5,923 nucleotides of DNA from Pseudomonadota bacterium (GTDB lineage: Bacteria > Pseudomonadota > Alphaproteobacteria > Rhizobiales > Hyphomicrobiaceae). This document shows, piece by piece, positions 1 to 5,381 of the stretch (its first letter is position 1; each line of letters opens with the position of its first letter). The stretch lies in NCBI GenBank assembly GCA_021813195.1, contig JAKALI010000284.1:1-5923 (forward strand), written 5' to 3'. The position numbers and the translations under genes are program-made. The notes beneath the pieces were generated by a model that worked only from the letters and a program-made list of their open reading frames with translations, did no database searches and was not told the DNA's origin.

Positions 1-2655
1 AGTCATGCGGCGGAAGTTCAGATAGAGCAGCAGCAAGATGAGTGCGAGAGTGACCGGCACGACAATCGCGAGGCGCTGCTTTGCGCGTTCGTAGTACTCA
101 AACTGGCCGCTCCAGACGGCCGAGTAGCCGGGAGGAAAGGTCACCATGTCGGCAACAGCTTTGCGCGCATCGGCAACGTAGCTCCCCAGGTCGCGATCGC
201 GGGCATCGACAAAGATGTAGGCGGCAAGCTGGGCATTCTCGGTGCGAATGGATGCGGGCCCCTGTGTTCGCTTGATGCTGGCCACCTGTCCGAGTGGAAT
301 AGAGGCGCCGTTCGCAAGTGGCACTAGGACTTCCCGGGCCATGGTCTCAGGGTCGGAACGAACATCGCGCGGATAGCGCAACGTGACGGCATACCGCTCG
401 CGTCCTTCAACTGTGGTCGTGACCAGTTCTGCTCCAATCGCCGAAGCGATCACCTGCTGCACGTCGCCGATCATCAAACCATATCGTGCCAGTTGAGCCC
501 GGTCGGGAGTGATCTCCAAGTAGTAGCCACCCATGATCCGCTCGGCGAATGCGCTCGATGTTCCCGTCACGGTTTTGATGGCCGCTTCCGTTTCACGCGC
601 AAGCCGCTCTATGACTGCGAGATCAGGTCCCAGGACCTTTACGCCGACAGGCGTTCGGATACCCGTGGCCAGCATATCGATGCGGGCCTTGATCGGCATG
701 GTCCACGCATTGGACACGCCTGGGAACTGGAGTTCCCGATCCATCTCCTGAATGAGCTTGTCGACCGTCATCCCTTCGCGCCATGTGCTCTCCGGCTTGA
801 GATTGATCACGGTCTCAAACATCTCGGTTGGAGCGGGATCCGTTGCTGTTCCGGCGCGGCCGGCCTTGCCCCACACACTTTGAACTTCGGGAAAGGCTTT
901 GATGATCTTGTTCTGGGTCTGCAGAAGCTCAGCCGCCTTTGTAATGGAAAGACCCGGAAGCGTCGTCGGCATGTACAGCAACGTGCCCTCGTTCAGGTTG
1001 GGCATGAACTCCGAACCGAGCTTGCTGGCAGGCCAAATAGAGGCAACGAGGACGGCCGCTGCAAGCCCGATCGTCAATGCTTTAGCCTTGAGCACAGCAT
1101 CGATCACCGGACGGTAGACGGCAATCAGCGCTCGATTCACGGGATTCCTTTGCTCGGGGATGATGCGCCCGCGCACGAACAGCACCATCAGAGCCGGAAC
1201 AACGGTGACGGACAACAAAGCCGCGGCCGCCATAGCAAACGTCTTTGTAAAAGCCAGGGGATGAAAGAGCCGTCCCTCCTGAGCCTCAAGGGCAAAGATG
1301 GGCAAGAACGATACGGTGATGATTAGGAGTGAGAAGAACAGCGCGGGACCGACTTCACTGGCGGCCTCTATCAACACCTCTGTTCTTGGCTTCTCGGGCG
1401 CCGCCCGCTCCAGATGCTTGTGGGCGTTTTCGATCATGACTATAGCGGCGTCGACCATGGCGCCAATGGCAATCGCGATGCCACCAAGGCTCATGATATT
1501 CGACGACAGGCCGAGAGCATACATGCAGATGTAAGCGATAAATATCCCGAGCGGCAGCGTGATAATCGCGACTAGAGCACTTCGCGCGTGAAGCAAGAAC
1601 ACGATGCAGACCAGAGCGACGATCACGCTCTCCTCGAAGAGCGTCCACGTCAAAGTGTTGATGGCGCGGTGAATGAGATCAGACCGATCGTAAACCGGTA
1701 CGATTTCTGTTCCATCGGGAAGACTACTCTTCAACTCTTCAAAGCGCTTTTTGATGCCGTCGATGACCGTAAGCGCATTCTGCCCGTACCGCTGGACAGC
1801 AATTCCAGAGACGACTTCGCCTTCTCCGTTGAGTTCCGTTATTCCTCTTCTCTCGTTCGGTGCCAGCTCGACCCGCGCCACGTCGCGGACAAGCACAGGC
1901 GTACCGCCCTGAGACTTCAGAACGATGCCCTCGATATCGTCAATATTGCGCAAGTATCCCCGTCCACGCACCATGAATTCGGTTTCGGCGAGTTCGACGA
2001 CACGCCCGCCGACGTCAATGTTTGATGAGCGAACGGCGTCACGGATCTGGGAGAGTTGAAGGTCGAATGCCTTGAGGCGACGTGGATCGACAACGATCGA
2101 GTATTGCCGCACGAACCCGCCGACGCTTGCGACCTCTGCGACACCCTCTGATTTGGCAAGTCCGAATCGGACCTGCCAGTCCTGCGTTGAGCGCAGTTCG
2201 GCCAAGTCCCTGTTCTTTGCCATCACCGCATACTGGTAGACCCACCCGACGCCTGTCGCATCAGGGCCGAGGGATGGTGTGACTCCGGCGGGCAGATTAC
2301 GGGCCGCGGCCGATAAGTATTCCAGGACCCGCGAGCGCGCCCAATAGATGTCCGTTCCTTCTTCAAAGATCACATAGACGAATGAGACGCCAAAATAGGA
2401 GAAGCCCCGCACAACCCGTGAACGCGGGACTGATAGCATTGCGGTTGAGAGCGGGTAGGTGACTTGGTCTTCGATGACTTGAGGAGCTTGCCCTCCATAC
2501 TCCGTATAGATGATGACCTGGGTGTCAGACAGGTCCGGGATGGCGTCCAGAGGCACTTGGCGGACGGCATGGACGCCAGCAGCCACGATTAGCGCCGCAA
2601 CTATGACGACAAGGACGATGTTATTTGCTGACCAGCGGATAAGTCGCGCGATCAT
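1..2655 (-). CDS. cusA: CusA-type heavy-metal RND efflux pump, inner-membrane subunit (3' end beyond window)
   Basis: Proton-driven Cu(I)/Ag(I) exporter of the HME-RND family; works as an inner-membrane trimer with CusB. The frame is open from ATG at 2655 to base 1: 885 residues of about 1045, lacking the last membrane helices. My own alignment from memory to E. coli CusA is strong: PDLSDxQVII near residue 40, GPDATGVGW, LNGEGEV, and membrane segments near 13-32, 341-356, 360-380 and 388-408. The last carries GAMVDAAIVMIENAH with D402, matching proton-relay D405. The periplasmic methionine triad is intact: M562 (LLYM), M612 (APTEM), M661 (RIDM), matching M573/M623/M672. R83, E556, D606, E614 and R658 match residues of the proposed metal path; K678 is replaced by R667. 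The triad argues for Cu/Ag rather than Zn/Co/Cd (CzcA). The start overlaps the cusB stop as ATGA, implying translational coupling; only a weak GGGG precedes it. Proton residues E939 and K984 lie outside the window. Confidence 0.96.
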   Translation of the reverse strand, partial: MIARLIRWSANNIVLVVIVAALIVAAGVHAVRQVPLDAIPDLSDTQVIIYTEYGGQAPQVIEDQVTYPLSTAMLSVPRSRVVRGFSYFGVSFVYVIFEEGTDIYWARSRVLEYLSAAARNLPAGVTPSLGPDATGVGWVYQYAVMAKNRDLAELRSTQDWQVRFGLAKSEGVAEVASVGGFVRQYSIVVDPRRLKAFDLQLSQIRDAVRSSNIDVGGRVVELAETEFMVRGRGYLRNIDDIEGIVLKSQGGTPVLVRDVARVELAPNERRGITELNGEGEVVSGIAVQRYGQNALTVIDGIKKRFEELKSSLPDGTEIVPVYDRSDLIHRAINTLTWTLFEESVIVALVCIVFLLHARSALVAIITLPLGIFIAYICMYALGLSSNIMSLGGIAIAIGAMVDAAIVMIENAHKHLERAAPEKPRTEVLIEAASEVGPALFFSLLIITVSFLPIFALEAQEGRLFHPLAFTKTFAMAAAALLSVTVVPALMVLFVRGRIIPEQRNPVNRALIAVYRPVIDAVLKAKALTIGLAAAVLVASIWPASKLGSEFMPNLNEGTLLYMPTTLPGLSITKAAELLQTQNKIIKAFPEVQSVWGKAGRAGTATDPAPTEMFETVINLKPESTWREGMTVDKLIQEMDRELQFPGVSNAWTMPIKARIDMLATGIRTPVGVKVLGPDLAVIERLARETEAAIKTVTGTSSAFAERIMGGYYLEITPDRAQLARYGLMIGDVQQVIASAIGAELVTTTVEGRERYAVTLRYPRDVRSDPETMAREVLVPLANGASIPLGQVASIKRTQGPASIRTENAQLAAYIFVDARDRDLGSYVADARKAVADMVTFPPGYSAVWSGQFEYYERAKQRLAIVVPVTLALILLLLYLNFRRMT

Positions 2656-4088
2656 GGCTGATGCCCCGTGTGAGCGGCGGTCGATCCTGTGGGCGTATCC
2701 GCGGTGAAGCCGGAAAGAGCCGCTTTGAGATTGCTTTCCGCGTCGAGCAGGAAATTGGCCGAGACGACCACCTGGTCTCCGGCCTGCAGGCCGTGCTCGA
2801 TCACAAGAAAGCCGTCACCCCTATCGCCGATCGCGACGTCACGCGGTTCGAACTTGCCATCCCCTTTGTCGACAATCACGACCTGCCGATTGCCACTGTC
2901 GATCAGAGCCGAATTGGGGATCACCAGCCTGTTGTCATCATCGCTGGCTGCGTCGATTTCCACCTCAGCGAACATGTCGTGCCGAATGCGATGATCAGGA
3001 TTTTCGACCTCAATGCGGGCTTTGGCAGTCCGCGTCGCCATCTCCAGTTCGTGCAGGACGAACGTCACTTTCCCTTCGAACACTTCTCCGGGGAACGCAC
3101 GGAACCGGATTTTTGCTTTCTGTCCTTCCCTGAGCCGTCCAACATCCTGCTCGGGAACATCGGCTACCACCCACACCGTCGATAGATCGACGAAGCGGAA
3201 CATTTCGTCCCCTGCCTTAACCATCTGGCCTTCGATCACGTTCTTGATCGTGACAACGCCGCTCACCGGCGCCGGCCAATCGAAGGTCAAGATCGGCTTG
3301 CGCGTCCGACGCAGTTCATCAAGAACGGCATCGGGCATTCCCAAGTTTCGAAGTCTCTGCAGAGCTCCACTTTCGTCTGGAGAATTAGGTGGCGCGTTCG
3401 CAGTTCGGTAATCGACCTGCACAGCCACCATCTGTGGACTATAGATACGGAACATCGGTTCGCCGGCGGTCACGTAACGGCCGGTCTCGTTGACATAGAG
3501 CTTTTCGATAAAGCCATCGGTCCGCAGTGTTGCCGTGTGAAAGGTCCGTTCGTTTGGTTTGGCGACCCCGGGCGCCCGTATCACCGTCTCCAGCTGTCGC
3601 CTCTCGACCGCGACTGTTCGCACCCCGGATCGTTGTACCTTATCGAGACTGACCTTGATGGTTGAACCGCTGTCCTCCTCGCCCTCATAGACCGGGATGT
3701 AGTCCATCCCCATCCAGTCCTTCTTGGGCGTTGGCGAGGTGTCGGCCAGTCCCATGGGATTGCGGTAGTACAGGATTTTTCGATCGGCACGGGCTGCCTG
3801 CCAAGGTGGCGGCTTGCTGCCGGCCAGATCCTTTTCTTCATTCTCGTAGACCGGAACGAAGTCGCGACCGTCAGGCGTCTTGGTTGCCGTGGGTGAATAG
3901 TTGGGCGTGCCATCGGGATGCTTCCAGTACAGCACGGTGCGCGCAGGCGTACCGGCCGCTTCCGGCGGACTTGCCTCGGTTCCTGCCGATGTCATGCTGG
4001 GCCAGGTGCCGGCACCCATGCGGTAGCCGACAGCCGTTGTTGCGAGGGCGGCCGCAATGGCCGTCCCCGCGAGGAGCGCTCGGTTCAT
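2652..4088 (-). CDS. cusB: CusB-type RND efflux periplasmic adaptor subunit with two N-terminal HMBD-like repeats
   Basis: Periplasmic membrane-fusion protein of 478 residues that links CusA to an outer-membrane channel and is expected to pass Cu(I)/Ag(I) to the pump. Residues 1-23 form an uncleaved or cleaved signal segment (MNRALLAGTAIAAALATTAV) without a lipobox cysteine. Two HMBD-like repeats follow, at about 52-85 and 105-138, both with YxxxP...SP...K...G.D(F/Y)(V/I)PVYE.EE. Then come the barrel-sandwich and beta-barrel regions: GFIEKLYVNETGRYV near 192, IYSPQM at 215-220, a short helical hairpin to about 260, PAPVSGVV, DLSTVWVVADVPEQDV, and a C-terminal membrane-proximal domain ending HTGHQP. 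The start chosen is ATG 4088 because a signal peptide begins there and GAGGAG (4095-4100) lies 6 bases upstream; the longer frame to 4265 runs back into the FixH-like gene. It follows that gene by 10 bp and overlaps cusA by 4 bp. Met24, Met32, Met112, Met126 and Met128 are candidate metal ligands (inference). Confidence 0.95.
   Translation of the reverse strand: MNRALLAGTAIAAALATTAVGYRMGAGTWPSMTSAGTEASPPEAAGTPARTVLYWKHPDGTPNYSPTATKTPDGRDFVPVYENEEKDLAGSKPPPWQAARADRKILYYRNPMGLADTSPTPKKDWMGMDYIPVYEGEEDSGSTIKVSLDKVQRSGVRTVAVERRQLETVIRAPGVAKPNERTFHTATLRTDGFIEKLYVNETGRYVTAGEPMFRIYSPQMVAVQVDYRTANAPPNSPDESGALQRLRNLGMPDAVLDELRRTRKPILTFDWPAPVSGVVTIKNVIEGQMVKAGDEMFRFVDLSTVWVVADVPEQDVGRLREGQKAKIRFRAFPGEVFEGKVTFVLHELEMATRTAKARIEVENPDHRIRHDMFAEVEIDAASDDDNRLVIPNSALIDSGNRQVVIVDKGDGKFEPRDVAIGDRGDGFLVIEHGLQAGDQVVVSANFLLDAESNLKAALSGFTADTPTGSTAAHTGHQP
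3675..3935 (-). repeat. Tandem HMBD-like domain duplication inside CusB
   Basis: Two copies of a ~34-residue module lie at CusB residues 52-85 (3834-3935) and 105-138 (3675-3776), joined by a 19-residue Pro/Ala-rich linker. Shared positions include LY(W/Y), P at 58/111, G at 60/113, SP at 65-66/118-119, K at 70/123, G at 74/127, D at 76/129, PVYE at 79-82/132-135 and EE at 84-85/137-138. Both lack the CPMHP and CPxCGM cysteines seen in the ATPase HMBD of this window. The second copy keeps methionines (PMG, WMGMDY); the first has replaced them (PDG, PDGRDF) but has His57. Copy 2 is typical of proteobacterial CusB; copy 1 looks like a diverged duplicate. Confidence 0.75.
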
Positions 4089-4094
4089 GATCCG

Positions 4095-4100
4095 CTCCTC
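4095..4100 (-). promoter_or_regulatory. Ribosome binding site of cusB
   Basis: On the minus strand GAGGAG is followed by 6 bases and the ATG at 4088. It overlaps the TGA stop of the FixH-like gene (4099-4101), so ribosomes ending there can re-initiate. It decides the cusB start against the longer upstream frame. Confidence 0.8.
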
Positions 4101-4494
4101 AGTCCTTGGCCGTGAAGACGACACTGCCCTCGACGGTGTCCGGCTCGCCGGGGACCTTGGCTTGCAGCTTGAAAGCCCAGCCGCCGGCCATAGTGATGTC
4201 AGCCTTGAAGCGGTAGATCCCGGCGTCGTCGGACTTGATTGGCTCGTGTTTGGCCAACATCTCACCCATGCTGTCGGGCGACATGTCGAGGCGCGTCCTG
4301 AAGAGGACGGCCCCTGGAACGGGCTTTCCGCTTCGCTTGTCGATCAGACGAACGGCCAACTCCGCGCCGACCCCGTTCTTGATTTCAGTGCTGACGGGCT
4401 GGAACTCGAAGTCGTTGGCACCAGCCATAGCGGCAGGGGTGCTACTTATTGAGAGCGCAGCAAGAGCTGCAAAAGCAAATGATTTCTTGATCAT
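4099..4494 (-). CDS. Secreted FixH/YtkA-like small protein, putative periplasmic copper-binding partner
   Basis: A 131-residue exported protein. Residues 1-25 are a clear Sec signal peptide (MIKK, hydrophobic AFAALAALSISS, likely cut after AAMAG or AMA). The mature part resembles the FixH / YtkA-like beta-sandwich group: GVGAELAVRLID near 40-55, GKPVPGAVLF, a Met/His-rich loop DMSPDSMGEMLAKHEPI, then AGIYRFKADITMAGGWAFKL and a closing strand VEGSVVFTAKD. Family membership is judged by pattern only. Proteins of this type are often found beside CusBA genes or fused to CusB-like adaptors. Start is ATG 4494, with GAAGGG 8 bases upstream; the frame continues to a GTG at 4584 but that extension is Arg-rich and would hide the signal peptide. 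It lies 10 bp before cusB, so co-transcription is near certain. It could do the job of CusF, which is absent here; this is inference. It is not the nitrogen-fixation FixH itself. Confidence 0.85.
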   Translation of the reverse strand: MIKKSFAFAALAALSISSTPAAMAGANDFEFQPVSTEIKNGVGAELAVRLIDKRSGKPVPGAVLFRTRLDMSPDSMGEMLAKHEPIKSDDAGIYRFKADITMAGGWAFKLQAKVPGEPDTVEGSVVFTAKD

Positions 4495-4502
4495 AACGAT
4501 GA

Positions 4503-4508
4503 CCCTTC
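4503..4508 (-). promoter_or_regulatory. Ribosome binding site of the FixH-like gene
   Basis: GAAGGG on the minus strand, 8 bases before ATG 4494. Moderately good match to the anti-Shine-Dalgarno core; supports the shorter start that exposes the signal peptide. Confidence 0.55.
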
Positions 4509-4526
4509 TCGAGTGATGAGTGCGGA

Positions 4527-4540
4527 CGCCTAAATAGGCG
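4527..4540. repeat. Perfect inverted repeat CGCCTA-AA-TAGGCG in the intergenic gap
   Basis: The 106-bp gap between the Cys-rich gene and the FixH-like gene contains a 6-bp inverted repeat with a 2-base centre, about 33 bp upstream of the FixH-like ATG. The tight centre suits a protein-binding dyad better than an RNA hairpin. No T-tract follows, so it is not a classical terminator. A second, weaker dyad (CGGC/GCCG) lies near 4562-4574. I see no convincing -35/-10 pair in this gap. Function unknown. Confidence 0.4.
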
Positions 4541-4600
4541 CGTGACCGTAGCGGCGTGCCTCGGCTTTCGGCCGTGGCGCGCACGTGATCTCAGGTGCAC

Positions 4601-4972
4601 TCAGACTCGAGGAGGTGGGAGAGGAGGTCGGATTTGAACGTAACGGAAATCTGGCGTGGCGGTCATGCCAAGCCGTGCTGGCGTGAAATGGCGTTCCTCT
4701 AGATCGCGCGGTAGTTCGCCCAGCACTTTGAAGCATTGGATCTTGCAGACATCCGACGTGCAGACGCCATCCTGACAATGCGGGCAAGAAGTTTTCTGCT
4801 TCTTCGCGGGCGAGGATGGCTTCGCCTTCATGCCGTGGCAATCGGGCATGCGGTCTTTGCTCACCGCGTGCTCCACGGAGGCTTTGATCGGCGTCGCCGC
4901 AAACGAAGCGAGCGGCGCCACCGCAACGCAGAGCGCAGCAAATACCGAAACTATCTTTCTGAAGGCTCGCAT
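4601..4972 (-). CDS. Small secreted Cys/His-rich protein, putative copper-binding (CopL/DUF2946-like)
   Basis: A 123-residue protein from ATG 4972. Residues 1-26 are a signal peptide (MRAFRKIVSVFAALCVAVAP..SFA, cut after AFA/AA). The mature part has DCHGM, a Lys/Pro linker, then CPHCQDGVCTSDVCKIQC, giving six cysteines (45, 63, 66, 71, 76, 80) and two adjacent histidines, and ends in a Pro-rich tail RPPLPPPRV. This layout resembles small exported proteins of copper clusters sometimes called CopL or DUF2946; the match is by pattern, not a firm family assignment. The Cys spacing could bind Cu(I)/Ag(I) or form disulfides after export. A TTG at 4985-4987 would add five residues; neither start has a good ribosome site, and ATG is preferred. 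It lies 64 bp after csoR and 106 bp before the FixH-like gene, all in one direction. Role inferred from neighbours: periplasmic copper buffering or regulation. Confidence 0.78.
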   Translation of the reverse strand: MRAFRKIVSVFAALCVAVAPLASFAATPIKASVEHAVSKDRMPDCHGMKAKPSSPAKKQKTSCPHCQDGVCTSDVCKIQCFKVLGELPRDLEERHFTPARLGMTATPDFRYVQIRPPLPPPRV

Positions 4973-4992
4973 TGTCCGCTTTGCCAAAGGTG

Positions 4993-5022
4993 AGGTTAGT
5001 GCGCCAGAATTAGGTAGGTCAA
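4993..5022 (-). promoter_or_regulatory. Possible internal promoter for the Cys-rich gene and downstream cus genes
   Basis: In the 64-bp gap after csoR, the minus strand reads TTGACC (5017-5022), an 18-base spacer, and TAACCT (4993-4998). Transcription would start near 4986, leaving a leader of about 14 bases before ATG 4972. The -10 is a weak match and the spacer is one base over optimum, so the cus genes may instead be read from the csoR promoter. Confidence 0.3.
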
Positions 5023-5036
5023 GGTGGCCGTTTAGT

Positions 5037-5312
5037 TCACCGATTGGAACGCTCGATCACGTCCATCAGTTCTGCCACCTTCTTTCGTTGTTCATCGGGA
5101 TCGCCGCTAGCAATCGCGTGTTGCACGCAATGGCTGACATGATCTTTCAACACAGCTTCCTCGACGCGCCGGAGGGCGGCACGCACCGCCGCGATCTGCG
5201 TGATTACGTCGATACAATATCGCTTTTCCTCGACCATCCGCGAAATCCCGCGGACTTGGCCTTCGATTTTGTTCAATCGTTTGAGGCAGGCGTCTGCTGT
5301 GTCTTGTTTCAT
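5037..5312 (-). CDS. csoR: CsoR-family copper(I)-sensing transcriptional repressor
   Basis: An all-helical DUF156 / CsoR-RcnR-FrmR family repressor of 91 residues. KRLNKIEGQVRGISRMVEE at 11-29 is the family signature. The Cu(I) ligand set is complete: C33 (RYCIDVITQ), H58 and C62 (DHVSHC), matching Cys36-His61-Cys65 of M. tuberculosis CsoR; second-shell Tyr and Glu are also present (Y32, E81). This favours Cu(I) over Ni/Co (RcnR) or formaldehyde (FrmR). Members bind G/C-tract operators as tetramers and let go on Cu(I) binding. The start chosen is ATG 5312: the family begins there. The frame is open upstream to 5489, but that part overlaps the ATPase gene and control region. No Shine-Dalgarno precedes the ATG, and the promoter candidate puts the transcript start on it (see findings). 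It is divergent from the ATPase gene and likely controls both directions. Confidence 0.95.
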   Translation of the reverse strand: MKQDTADACLKRLNKIEGQVRGISRMVEEKRYCIDVITQIAAVRAALRRVEEAVLKDHVSHCVQHAIASGDPDEQRKKVAELMDVIERSNR

Positions 5313-5314
5313 GC

Positions 5315-5341
5315 TTGACACATACCCGTACCCCGTATAGG
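5315..5341 (+). promoter_or_regulatory. Candidate promoter of the copper ATPase gene
   Basis: Plus strand TTGACA (5315-5320), a perfect -35, is followed by TATAGG (5336-5341) after 15 bases. The spacer is short for a sigma-70 promoter, so the -10 call is uncertain. A start near 5348 would place the CsoR-type palindrome at about +10 to +24, a position suited to repression. Confidence 0.5.
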
Positions 5342-5347
5342 CGTCAA
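5319..5347 (-). promoter_or_regulatory. Candidate promoter of csoR
   Basis: Minus strand TTGACG (5342-5347), a 17-base spacer, then TATGTG (5319-5324). Six bases later comes the A of the csoR ATG at 5312, so the predicted transcript begins at the start codon. It occupies nearly the same bases as the ATPase promoter on the other strand. Confidence 0.5.
5322..5338. promoter_or_regulatory. Possible second CsoR half-site pair (ATAC...GTAT)
   Basis: ATACCCGTACCCCGTAT has ATAC/GTAT ends around a C-tract interior, similar in flavour to the downstream palindrome but not symmetrical inside. It sits in the spacers of both candidate promoters, where a repressor would block both. Weaker evidence than the 5357-5371 site. 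Confidence 0.35.
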
Positions 5348-5356
5348 GAGAGGTGA

Positions 5357-5371
5357 TACCCCCTGGGGGTA
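5357..5371. promoter_or_regulatory. CsoR-type operator palindrome
   Basis: TACCCCCTGGGGGTA is a perfect palindrome around one central T: TA, five C, T, five G, TA. CsoR-family repressors recognise such C-tract/G-tract operators flanked by TA/AT. It lies 45 bp upstream of csoR and ends on the ATPase ribosome site, so bound CsoR would cover the ATPase leader and sit just upstream of the csoR -35. Confidence 0.75.
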
Positions 5372-5377
5372 AGGAGG
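5371..5377 (+). promoter_or_regulatory. Ribosome binding site of the copper ATPase gene
   Basis: AAGGAGG is a near-perfect Shine-Dalgarno, 4 bases before ATG 5382, a slightly short gap. Its first base is the last base of the operator palindrome. An in-frame TAA at 5370-5372 rules out any earlier start. Confidence 0.8.
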
Positions 5378-5381
5378 CAAC

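Noticed and set aside
493..1326. 277-residue open frame on the plus strand
   Set aside because: Antisense to cusA, which is strongly conserved here. The translation has no recognisable domain and is rich in Arg/His as expected of a GC-rich shadow frame.
2661..3185. 174-residue open frame on the plus strand
   Set aside because: Antisense to cusB; no domain and no ribosome site; the minus frame is an evident adaptor protein.
4089..4265. N-terminal extension of cusB by 59 residues
   Set aside because: It would overlap the FixH-like gene and bury the signal peptide; a good ribosome site precedes ATG 4088.
4560..4600. Possible rho-independent terminator after the Cys-rich gene
   Set aside because: Only a 4-bp CGGC/GCCG stem and no T-run follow in either direction.
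5313..5381. MerR/CueR-type copper promoter
   Set aside because: No 19-20 bp spacer with the ACCTTCC...GGAAGGT dyad, and the adjacent regulator is CsoR, not MerR family.
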